Below, one piece after another: positions 33,376-44,520 of a DNA stretch of 64,000 nt. The position numbers were made by a program, and so were the translations under genes. A model generated the notes under the pieces. That model made no database searches and had not been told where the DNA came from. It saw nothing but the letters and a program-made list of their open reading frames with translations. Every line of letters starts with the position of its first letter. Position 1 is the stretch's first letter. The DNA is from Epiperipatus broadwayi (taxonomy: Eukaryota > Onychophora > Udeonychophora > Euonychophora > Peripatidae). The stretch covers positions 872,001 through 936,000 of the forward strand of contig JAQFVV010006310.1 in the NCBI GenBank assembly GCA_028023455.1, given 5' to 3'.

Positions 33376-33660
33376 AATTCATTTGCAAGTCCTTCTAATA
33401 AAGTTTCTTCATATCCATGTGAAGATTCATTTTCAGTTCAATTATGAGAAGTTTAGAAGCACTTTATCAATAATTCATTTGCAAGTCCTTCCAATAAAGT
33501 TCATTCAGAACCATGTGAAGATTCATTTTCAGTTCAATTATGAGAAGTTTAGAAGCACTTTATTTATCAATAATTCATTTGCAAGTCCTTCCAATAAAGT
33601 TCATTCATATCCATGTGAAGATTCATTTTCAGTTCAATTATGAGAAGTTTTTATTTATAC
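33376..33660. repeat. Tandem repeat, three units of 96-100 bp
   Basis: Units start at AATTCATTTGCAAGTCC (33376, 33472 and 33572) and share AATAAAGTT, CCATGTGAAGATTCATTTTC and AATTATGAGAAG. The second and third are almost identical. The open frames seen here (33383-33743) are read-through of this array and not genes. Confidence 0.9.
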
Positions 33661-34265
33661 ACAATCAATATGCATTTAAGCTAAATTTTTTTAGGGTATT
33701 TTTGGATGGGTATATAAATGTAAAAAATTTGATAACATTTTGAGATTATTGAGAAAAGGTGTTGAGGTAAAGAGAATTTTTTAGTATTTTTTATTGTTTT
33801 TAGATTTGGTTTGGAATATGTGATATTTATATTTATTATTATATATTTGTATTTTTATTTTTTAGTGTTTCTTGAAAAAGGTTATATTATAAAATAATCA
33901 AAACGCTGGTGTGTACTTTGATTTTTATAATAGTTATATAAAAAACAAGTTAAAAAAAAAAATTGGTGTATTCATTTATATATATGGAACTATTTTTGAA
34001 AAGAAAAACTGTGTAGATGATATTTTTAAATTCTTTTTTTAAATTATATTTTTATGTGAGAATGATGCAGAAGTGCCAGTGTCATTTTAATTTGATAACA
34101 GTTTATTTGCTTATTAAATCCAAAAGATTCGTTCATAAAAAGAAAATACTGTATAGTATATAAAATTATTAGCAACTCATCACATAATTGCCCCGTTCTC
34201 ATAACATATTAAGATGATCAGTTTTTGAATTATTGCTATTTGTCATTATTAGTAATACTCCTAGG
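33661..34265. other. AT-rich non-coding DNA
   Basis: No supported feature. Around 33900-33970 the words ACAAGTT and TTGGTGTATT echo the hairpin at 52.1-52.3 kb. Confidence 0.4.
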
Positions 34266-34269
34266 CAAA

Positions 34270-34870
34270 TGTATAAGATACCTATAGTTAATGTAGGATG
34301 GAAGGTACTAAAATAAATGGTCAAACAGATTGACTTGGATTCAAAGATTAATTTGAATTTTAGATTTTAAGCTCTATAAGTAAAATGGAGTTACAGGTGT
34401 TTGCTAGATGCATCTCTGCATTCATCTTAATTGTGAATACTGAGCACCATTGATAAAAAGCAATAATCAGAAACAGGTTCTGATGATGGGGATATAAATG
34501 TTTTTTATAATCACTGGTTAGTCAAGCTTATGGCGGCTGGCACTAGAATGGAGAGCTTTTGTTTCATTATATTGTATATGGTGGAGGGTTTATTGCTTTA
34601 TTGTTATTATTAACATTTCTAACTAGAGAAGAACTAAAGATACTAAAATGTTAGTTATTAGATTCAGATCTATGAAACTATCCAAGTAGGTTGATTTGTA
34701 TTCAAAATTTTTACATTGGTTTGAATTTCAGGTTTTAGCTTGACAGGGAAAATAGAGTTAAAAGTTATTCCTAGATGTGTAGGTGCTTTTTTTTCAAATT
34801 TTGAATCTTGAGTATCATTCACAAAGATATTTAAATGCATTTGGTAAATATGATTATTCAAACATGGTAG
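34270..34870 (+). mobile_element. Tandem dimer of a hammerhead-type repeat, decayed
   Basis: Two diverged direct copies, at about 34290-34460 and 34685-34830, share GATT-ATTCAAA, TTTGAATTT, AATAGAGTTA/AATGGAGTTA, CTAGATG and TGAGCACC/TGAGTATC. Between them lies a ribozyme-like stretch (34440-34495) with TTGATAA, AATCA, GAAAC and GGGGATAT. This is followed by GGCACTAGAATGGAGAGC, which matches GGCACTAGATGGGGAT of the 36.8-kb family. The core is mutated. Period is about 370-390 bp. Confidence 0.5.
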
Positions 34871-35580
34871 ATATCAGCACTAGAGCAGAAACCTGCTTGT
34901 GTCTGTTACATTAGTAAAGATGAGGACAGGCAGATAATTTTACTAATAAAAGGCAAAGTGTTGGAGAGATGGAGAGCAGATATGAAGAGTTAAAGTATTA
35001 TATGTGAGTCATTTTAAGATAATATAATAAAAATAATTTTATTTTAAAACTTGAGCAGGATCTTTAGTATGAAGAGGATATTATTTGTATAAATGGAAGA
35101 TTTTGAGAGATATTTATTTTGCAAATTTTGTAACAGACAGAAAATATTAAAGAATTTGGTAATGGAATGTAAACATAAGCAGAAAGCATACAAATAATGA
35201 AATTATGGGGAAATAATCAAGTGATTATACAAAAAGTTAAGATTTTGATTTTTATGTTGAGATTTGAGAATAATATGGGTAACTTTGGGATTAAAGCTAT
35301 TGAATGGACAAAGGTGATGTGGAAATTGGAGAGCATTAAAAAAAAATTGAGATTTTGGATATTGGCTGTTGTGCAAAATAGGAAATAGTAAGGGGAAAAT
35401 AGGATGGCTAATAAGTTTATTTTGTTCTATTGGTTGAAAGATTTCTGACTTCAATAAAAGAGCAGCTATGTTGCATTGCATCGCGTCTTAGTGTATAAAA
35501 TTCTGTCATCATACTTTTTTAAAACTAGTTTTTAATATATATATAAAGAAAATTAAATATTGCTTAATGTTATACTAGTA
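34871..35580. other. AT-rich non-coding DNA
   Basis: Overlapping frames of 63 and 92 codons on opposite strands (35197-35481) have no recognisable domain. I do not call a gene. Confidence 0.4.
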
Positions 35581-35587
35581 ATTATAA

Positions 35588-35690
35588 ATAAAATAGAAAT
35601 TCATAGATGAAACTGTGGTGGGAAAAATTTTAGTACAATTTTGTTTTTGGCTAGTATTATAATGTTATATGAATTTCTATTTTATATATT
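35588..35690. mobile_element. Short hairpin miniature element
   Basis: AAATAGAAATTCATA at 35590 is matched in inverted orientation by TATGAATTTCTATTT at 35668. The interior (GATGAAACTGTGG, TTTTAGTA, TTGGCTAGTATTATAATG) recurs in 51699-51870, so the two belong to one family. Confidence 0.6.
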
Positions 35691-36765
35691 AAGAAGAAAA
35701 TACGTATCTTTTAAGAAAAATGGTAATTCAAAGCTCATATTCCTAAAGAATCATTTTAATAAACTGTAAATAACATCCATTTTATCACTTTAATATGATT
35801 CATTGCTGTAAATTATAGTAACATATTCAGACTTACTGGGCCGTGAATAAATTTATATATTCTAAATGTTATATGCTTAATAGAAGACATCACTAATGTA
35901 AAAGTTTCATATTAACGATGATTAGTTCACTTACTACTTAAGAACTGGTGGTTAAATAAAAATAGCCAATTTTTTGAGCATTTAATTGATACTAATATGA
36001 GACAAGTTTGTTAAAATGATTTTTTAGAAATCTAACATAAATTATAGTAATATAGTTAGACTTATTTGATCCATGATTAAGTTTTTTATTTTCTAAATGT
36101 TACATATTAAATAGCTGTGATTTATGTACAGATTTATTAAAAATTTCATTTGGTTTTCTATTTGAAATTATAATATAAAAGTTTTGTACTTTCATAGTAT
36201 AGCTGTTTGAGTCATAGCCATTGTTTGTTTTTTATATTAAATAAAATCTTTATTGACAAAAGAACAGTAATTATATGCATTTTTCCAACAATTATTTATA
36301 TATACATAAATGACATTAATGTGAGGGAGTGGTCATTTTTTACAAGTTTGTTAAAATGATTCTTTAGGAATCTTATTTAGTCATAATTTGTTTACAGACT
36401 TATTAAAATTATATTAATTTCTAGTTATCTTGGTGCTTATTTAATTTGATACACAAATAACAAAAAAAAAAAGCTTTGACAAAGATGAAATTAACAATGG
36501 CGGATAGTAATCTAATATCTGGGGAATATTTAATATATATATTTAAAGCAGCACTAAGTAATTTAACAGAATATCAAATAATATATAAATTGCAAATTTG
36601 TCTAACAATTGAATATTTTTAATATTTCTTTGATGTAGGGAGGTTCATGATTATAAACTTAGTGCAACTTACAAATACTGAAATATAGTTTTAAATTCAA
36701 ACCAGCATGAATTGAATTCTTTATCATTTAATGCATATGTGACTGAAGTCTATAAGTTCAACATT
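35691..36765. other. AT-rich non-coding DNA
   Basis: No supported feature. Confidence 0.4.
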
Positions 36766-36769
36766 ATAT

Positions 36770-37356
36770 TGACTTGTGTGTATATAAAAACAGGCAAAAC
36801 TCACTATATATATTGCCACACATAGCAAGCTAGAGTAATCAATGGATGCCAGAAGGCTTGTGCATAAAATCCCCATCTAGTGCCTATTCATCCAATATCC
36901 CCAGACTAGTTTCTGGCTTATGACCTTCATCAGTGAGGATCCTTGGATCTGAGAACACTGCATCTAGATATTAGGATCTAATGCAACCCTCCAGCAACCA
37001 CCTTTTATCTCTATTTAACTATAAAACTATGAGTCTTAAACTGAAAACACCTTAATGTTTTCAATCCAAGCCCATTGGCTTATATAGTCATATGGGTCTG
37101 AACCAAGTTCAGTACCCATAGGTGTCTTTGGTTCTTTAATAACCATAGCCACCACTATCCTATTAGGCAGAATTGGTTTTAAGTCAATAAACATCACATG
37201 ACCACTTCCTCTTATGCTTGTGTATAACTGTTGTTAAAACAGGCAAAACTCACTATATATATTGCCACACACAGCAAGCTAGAATAATCAATGGATGCCA
37301 GAAGGCTTGTGCATAAAATCCCCATCTAGTGCCTACTCATCCAATATCCCCAGACT
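36770..37356 (-). mobile_element. Retrozyme-like tandem repeat (449-bp period)
   Basis: Two direct copies of about 118 bp (36789-36906 and 37238-37355) are nearly identical, including GCAAGCTAGA, GGATGCCAGAAGGCTTGTGC and CCCCATCTAGTGCCTA, and are offset by exactly 449 bp. The second copy stops within a few bases of the predicted ribozyme cleavage position. Read on the minus strand, the unit starts near that position, runs 449 bp and reaches an intact hammerhead followed by the start of the next unit. Non-coding, tandem and ribozyme-delimited is the architecture known for retrozymes. The unit has no protein frame and would need reverse transcriptase in trans. Confidence 0.75.
36897..36940 (-). 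ncRNA. Type I hammerhead ribozyme, core intact
   Basis: Minus-strand order: ATCCTCA (stem I), CTGATGA (invariant core), A, GGT-CATAA-GCC (stem II hairpin of three pairs), A, GAAA, C-TA-G-T (stem III of two pairs closed by TA), C (cleavage base), TGGGGAT (stem I). ATCCTCA and TGGGGAT pair over all seven positions, one of them a G-U. Core heptamer, GAAA and the GUC cleavage triplet are all consensus. The weak point is the A-A at the base of stem II. Minimal stem III is typical of hammerheads in Penelope elements and animal retrozymes. Predicted cleavage lies between plus-strand positions 36904 and 36903. Confidence 0.8.
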
Positions 37357-38685
37357 ATATAACAAATAATATTATTTATCTAAATTTATATTCAGAAAAG
37401 CAGAATCTTTTAAATTATGTAAATTAAACTCACATTAACAGAAAATATTGAAGATGTCAATTTGATTGTTTAGATCTTAGAGTTATATTTAGTTTGAGAG
37501 TTTATTTATGTATGCATCAAATATTTTTATCCCTGGATAATCATTTAGGATATATTTCCCTAATTTAAATGCATTTCATGATTTTCAGCAGTTAGTTAAA
37601 TTATTGCTTAAATTAAAATAAACTTCTATGTTTTTGTGATTTTCCAAATAATCTTTATTGGCTTTTATTGCTCATGTATTTTCATTTTTGAAGACATCAC
37701 AAGTGATATGACATTCATCCAACATTTTAGAAATTTTATAAAAAGATTAGTCCTTTAGTTTTTTTCAGAACTGAATAAAATGGCTATTGAAATTTTCATG
37801 ATTTTCTTGATAGTATCTGGAGTAAATTGATTGTGGATATTTTTTCTATTAATAAAATTGTAAAGGATATTTTCTAAATTATATTAAAGTTTGCTAATTT
37901 TATTAACTGCTAGTTTTTTTTTTTTCATTTTCTATCATATTGGAAGATCCATTAAAATAAAAATTGATATTAAATTTGCATAGTTTGTCTACAGGAGCTT
38001 GCCAAAACATTGTTTAATGTGTCTGAGGCATTTTGGCACCAGAATAGTAATGGTGTAAAAATTCCAAGTGAGAAGAAATACTTTAAAAAAAATATTATTA
38101 ACTATATAGAAATAAATTACATTTTTGAAATGTAAGTTATATTTTATTGATTTGCTTTCAATAAAAAAAAAAAAAATCAAAAATGTATTCCTCATGAGTT
38201 CATAAGGAAATTCTAGCACCAGTAATGACAGAGCAGAGCCATAATCCATCTTTGAATAAACTCAGTTTGTTACTCTATCACAGTACTAAACCATACAGGA
38301 TATCACTCTCATTGAATAAAATAATTTTATAGATTTCTGAATGTATATAACTTAATTGTCATGTTTTTCTGTTTTATTAATGTAGATGTTCTTATGTATA
38401 TCTATATTAGCTTATCTTCTTTGTCTAGTTTTACATTGACATTTTATAGAGTTAACAATAGAAATGTCAATTCACATTAAATGTTGGACACCATTTTTTT
38501 TCAATCCTCCATTTTTTGAATTCAGATAAAAATATTGCCAATATTTCCAAAACAATATTGTTGTCCAGGCATAGAAATCTTCCTATAAAGATAAAGACTT
38601 CCAATTATTAGAATTCCAGTTTTCTAGATTTTTAGATAGCTAATGTTGATTGATACTTCTGTAATATTATAGTCATTATCATTAA
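37357..38685. other. AT-rich non-coding DNA
   Basis: No supported feature. The 86-codon minus frame at 37989-38249 has no recognisable domain and is crossed by a 13-A run. Confidence 0.4.
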
Positions 38686-38689
38686 ATGA

Positions 38690-38790
38690 GATTTAGAGTG
38701 TATATCTGGGCTATGGAAAATCTCTAGTTTAATAAATGATTAGTAATAATAATTGATATATTTAGATAATTTTCTTTAATTCTGAGAAGG
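38690..38790 (-). repeat. Dispersed repeat family A, copy
   Basis: On the minus strand it carries the shared core: ATTATTACTAATCATTTATT followed by AAACTAGAGAT, and then CATAGCCCAGATATA, as at 59745-59850. Confidence 0.5.
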
Positions 38791-41700
38791 TTTTATCTAT
38801 TTTTTCTATGAATGTTTGAGACATTGACTTTATGGTATCCAGTAATTCAGATATTAAAACATGCAAAAGAATTAGTTAGATTAATACATCACAATTTACT
38901 GAGATGAAATTGAAAAAAAGTTGGGATAATTGTTAATGAAATCGTATATATATATATTTGCAGATATATGTGTTTATGATTAATGGCGACGTTGTGTAAA
39001 TTTAAACGTAGTATTTAATTTGTAAAAAGTAATAAAAATTAAATTCATATTTCTGTTGAGAGGACAATTTTTTTTAAAAAAATTAATACATTATTTACGT
39101 TATAACATGTGTAAATGCACACACACATTCAAGCAAGTTTAAATGAACATAGTATTTTTTTTTTTAATCACGTTTGACAAATAATTTAGATTGGCATAAA
39201 TTTTTTTAAAAAATTGGCATTTCATTTTAATAAAATGGGAATTATGGGAAGAGAGAAAAAGCTTCATTCTTTATGTGACCATATTTCTTTTTACAATATT
39301 TTTTATTGTTGTTGTAAATAGACTAATGTGATTCCTAGTATATATTGTTTATATATATAAATCTCTATATGACGTACATTCGGTATTTGAACCTGAAAAT
39401 ATACTATGTTAATATTATAAAACATTGACTTTCGAAATGGTCAAAATTAAATAATAAATAAAATATTCAGTAAATAAATTATGCGAGTAGGTATAAAAAA
39501 TAATTGAGATAAAACATCTTTCTGTTATAATTAATATTTGTTGATATTTTAAAAAGATTATTTTGCATGTAGACAAGCGTATTTAATTGTTTTTCAAGCC
39601 AGGCATTAGTAATTAAAGTGCAAAGATAAAAAAGGGAAAAAATATTCAAAATAATTCGCTTTTAAAGTTTCTCAATTTTAGCTTGTAGTTTATAGTTGTA
39701 GAGTTACTACCATTACTTCAATCTCTACATTAAACTTTTTTTTAAAGCTATCAATTCTAGAAAAACCAAAATACAGCAATGTGAATTATTGAAAAATAAC
39801 TAAAGTTAATATAGGAAGTATAATTACATTTTCGTAGTTTTAAAATGATTTTTACACGAGGTAGTGTAAATTTATTGCTGACTAGGTGTATTTAGGGTAG
39901 GGGAGTTATGTGGCATTTCTTCTGAGCCATATGAGCTTTGGATAAGTGAATGACCCCTCACTCCAAAAGTATCTGAATATTTTACCACTTTGTGATTTAA
40001 TTTGCCTGCTGAAAAAAAATGAAGTATATTTTTCAGAAGTAACCTGAAACAGTTAAGTACTTCATCTTAGAGAAAAAGTAATCTGAGAATATTAAAGGAC
40101 ATTTAAAAGAACAAAATATATTTTTCAGAAAAAAATAAATTATTCCAAGATAGATTTGAAGCCTTCAAGAAGTCCTAGGATTTTAAGATGTATGTACATA
40201 TGATCTGAATAGCTAAAAACCAGACGTTTTTAGCAATGTATGTGCATATAATTGATGTGCATCCAGAAAGTTAAAACCATAGGTAAAAAAAAATTGAATT
40301 TTTATACTATATGTTGATACTGTATATATTTGTAGAAAGCCTAAAAAAAATTATTTATATTTTTGTTTTTAATATTTAATGTTAATAATTTTAATATATT
40401 TTCTTTATTATTATTTATTTATTACTGCTTGAATCAATCAAATTAGTTTCTAAAGATTATTATTAATCATAAAATTATTTTTTTAATAGGGAGAATAAAC
40501 TACTTGCTGATTGATAGATTTTAATTAAAATGTATAATATACACATAATTATTTTGTTAATTTTATCCTTGGTAAAGAAACAGACTAGGGTTAAATTTTA
40601 CTTTGTTGATTTTCTTTTTCTTTTTATTAAATACTATTATAATAAACTTAAGCTTAGTGTGATAATTCTTTTTATTTCAAATATATGCTCTGTTTGAACT
40701 TGTACACCATATATACATATTTGCTGGCCATTAAATATAGTTAGGTATTTCAATTCTGTAATTAATAAATGATAGAGAATAGGTAAGCAGCAAAAACTAG
40801 TTTGGTTAGGGAAATAAATAGCAGTGCCATGAGTATTATATCTTGATTTATATCATTTATCCATGGTATAATATTGCATAAATAAAAATAATGATATATA
40901 TATATGGCTTTTAATGACAATCAACTCTGTAGAGCTGCAGTAACTAATATTTAATGGTGTGGGCATATAGCAAAAATATTGCACTTATTATTACATAAAA
41001 ATTTTCATTTCATTATGAATTATTACTAGACTAATTACAACTCGATTTATGTGCTGGTATTTAAAATTAGTGATTATCTGGAGAAATCAAATTATTGTCA
41101 TGCTTATCCATATCTAGTTGTTAAATAGGAATTTAGCTAGGTTAAACTTAGTAAAATATTTACATACATGAAGTGATCATGTGACAAATTTAAGAGATTC
41201 TAATATAAATGTATAGTTTTTATTAAGCTTAGTTTTAAAGGGAGCAAAAAAATATATTTCTTGTGTAGTTTCATTTATTTTTGGAAAGCAAAAAAAAAGT
41301 CTAGAAAGAATTAAAATCTTTAAAATGTTCCTTATCAATTGATTAAAAACAACAATGATAAGGGATGGGGATCTTCATCACTCAAGAAATGAAATTTGTT
41401 TTTCAATTAAGTATAATTTAGAATTTATTTATTTATTTAAAGAAAAGATAATCTTATAAAAAGAAAATTGGTTGGTCAACACTAAATGCATTAATTTTTA
41501 TAGGTAAATGATTGATATCAGGCTTGTTTTTTAAAAAAGTCAAAGATAGTGTGATCCATGGTATTCAATAGCAGTTCGATAGTGATGAATGAGCAGTTAG
41601 ATCACCTTGATAGTCTGAAGTTAAAGTGATCTCAGTTAAAAAAAGAAATGATTTTTGCTAACTATGTATTGTAATGGAATAGCTCTTGAATCATAATATT

Positions 41701-44150
41701 GATATGTTTCAATGCCCCACACTTGATTGCGCCATATGTAATGGAACAGGATTTTAACTTGTATCATAATAGATCAGTTATGTCATCACAATGAATAAGT
41801 CTTTCTTGGATTCTTGCACATATACTTTAACTTCATTCCTAGGAGATGAGAGGTTAATAATCAAATAAATATTAAACTAAATACTTACACTCAACTCATC
41901 CTTACCATTTTTCATTTCCATTAACCCCAGATTTTAAATTCATGGAGAATTTGCACAGTCATCTAGTTCAGGGTGTATTATTATCACTTAAAATGCTGAT
42001 ATGCATGAACATGTTTAGGTGTATAAGGATAGATGTGTATCTATAAAATCTGTGTGAATGTGTAAAATATAGGTAAGTATGTGAAGAGTTATGACCAATA
42101 GAAAATTGAATATAGAAACATACATAGAGAGGTTTTAATTTAAACACTTCTATATATTTAACAAATATATTTACAATAAATAATATTTTAATGCTAAAAT
42201 TTATAACTATGAAATATTTAATTTAATATCTATGATTATTCTTTACTCAATTTATTTCAATTATTATTCCAAACCCTTATTCCCTACAAAGAATAGACAT
42301 TTGATGTCCATGTTAATATAAATGAAATTTATGTTATATTTATGATTGTTTCAATCATCCTTGCTTGCTATATTATTATATGGAAATCATAATTCATTTT
42401 ATTTCTATTAACTTGATATATTAAATTCCTATTTGTCATAATGATGATAGGGGATCTCCCTGTTATATGCTGTCATTATGATACAGACAAGAAACACTAT
42501 TTATGATAGAAATAGTTAATCTATTATATTGAAAACATTGAATAAAAATATTAGTATAAACAAACGAAGAAAAATATATAACGAGGCAATTGTACAAATT
42601 TTTGGAATAAATATGTATTGGGTAAAGTCTTACCTTTTCCTGGATGATGATCTGATTTGTACACAAGCAAGTCCTTGTCTTACCCTATATTTTATTTTAC
42701 TTACACGTATTAACACTTATTACCCTTTCCCTTTGCATCCATATTAAAGGAAAGATATGAACGAAAACATTTACACAAAATATACAAATAAATAAATTTT
42801 ATGATGTCATCCTAAATGTTGTTTTAAAGTTCAAGGGGAAAAATGTTCTAGTGATCATTCGAACAATCCTCATTAATTCATTTCGGATAGTGATGGTAAA
42901 ATGTGACTGTTCTAGAAAATGTCACTTATCCTTTATATGCTTGGAACTTCTGCTTTGAGGTAGAGAGTTGTTGGATCCATTTATTAAGAGTCACCTTAAT
43001 GTTTCACAGCACAGGTGTAAAGTGCTAGATCAATTTCATTCTGGTTCTGACAGTTATAGCTCCATGAGCAACAACTTTTCCCGATGTCGCTATTGCAATT
43101 AACAATGCATGGTTGTCTGCATCATTATTTTTATAATTTTATTAGAATCTCTTTGATGAAATAATAGTGATATTTTTACCATTAAATCTTCTTAATCAAA
43201 GTTAGTTTGATCTATGGTTAAAATTATAAACACTTTGGAAATTCAAATTTAATTTCAAAGATTTCATTTTCAAATTCCTTAGTTGGCTAGTTTTAACTCT
43301 ATATGCTTTTCTTGCTTTATTGGATATTCAAGTATTTGTATTTATGACTATTTCAATTCAATAGTGGCTGGTATTTCTATTTGAATTTCAAGTTCAAATT
43401 CTTTGCTTAAGCAGGTTATTTGGCCGATGAAAAATTTTATCGTAATTAAGAAAAGCTCATTGCTTTTCTTTCCTTTTCTTATTTAAACGAGAATGTTCTA
43501 AGATTATTTTAGATGACTTTTAATTTTAAGTTCATGATTTTGATTGAGATCCATTGTTTACATCATTAATAATGATCATTATATATAAATAATATGTAAA
43601 TAATAAAATATTTTTTTGTTATTTCTTTCCTTTAAAATAATCTTTCAGTTCTTGGTTGCATTTACTTTATCTGATCATATTTCTCTCATATTGTAATGTG
43701 TCAATGTTACGTCACAGTTAACAAGATAATTTTAATGCAGGTTAGTTATCATATATGTCTTTTATAATTTAATTCAAATACATATTTATCATATGATTAA
43801 GTTGGGATTTAAATGGATATAACACTTAATGGTTTATCAGTTATGGTGCTTCATTTTTTATTAGTGTAGTGTTTTCTAAAGAAAGGTGATAAATTAGGTC
43901 TTGGACTCGAACTAGGTCAAAAGGTGTGTAAAGGATATTGGAGAGATGTAAAGGACACACCTTACAATATAATAATATAGAGTTTATAGGAAACATGTAC
44001 TGCTATGCTCTTGCTAAAAGCTGAGATTTGCTAATTCAATTATGTAACCAGTTTTACTAAAAGGAGTACAGAAGGAAAATGTCAACCAGCCTTGTGTATT
44101 GATCCATTCAAAATCATGATTGTCTCAGCTTACGTTAATCTGATATGAAA
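38791..44150. other. AT-rich non-coding DNA
   Basis: No gene or transposon is supported across this stretch. (TA)n tracts occur near 38944 and 40893. Slightly GC-richer pockets near 39.86-39.98 kb and 42.9-43.1 kb have no open frame or repeat partner that I can see. A small hairpin (GGTGTGT/ACACACC, 43.92-43.97 kb) is present. Confidence 0.4.
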
Positions 44151-44154
44151 AGAT

Positions 44155-44520
44155 TTGTTAAACTGGAAACCTGAAAAATGGGAAAAGTAGAATAGCTACT
44201 TGGAAGAAAAATGAAATATAAATATTAAACTGTAATTCTAGAGCTACTAAATTGAGAATAGAAGAAAAGTTAAACAGAAGAAAAATGAAATGAAAATATA
44301 AAATTGGAAACGTAGAGTTACAAAAAAAAAAAAAGATAACTTTTAATGAAAATAAATGTTAAACTGGTATTTGGAGCTACAAAAAGAAAAGAATAATAAT
44401 TTAACTTTTAATGAATGTTATTGTTAAATTGGAAATCTGGAGCTACCAAAAAAAAGGAAGAAAAGGCCAACTTAATGAAAATAATTGTTAAACTGGAAAC
44501 TAAAAAGCAAAGAAAAAAAG
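44155..44520. repeat. Degenerate tandem repeat, about 65-75-bp period
   Basis: The phrase TTAAACTGGAAA followed by TGGAGCTAC and a purine-rich run recurs near 44159, 44225, 44299, 44359, 44424 and 44487, with substitutions. At least six units can be followed. Confidence 0.7.

Noticed and set aside
33383-33743. Open frames of 86 and 67 codons
   Set aside because: They are read-through of the 96-100-bp tandem repeat; the peptide repeats only because the DNA does.
43885-43975. tRNA-like B-box (GTTCGAGTCC on the minus strand) suggesting a tRNA or tRNA-derived SINE
   Set aside because: No A-box or cloverleaf can be drawn; the adjacent GGTGTGT/ACACACC hairpin does not fit an acceptor stem at the right spacing.
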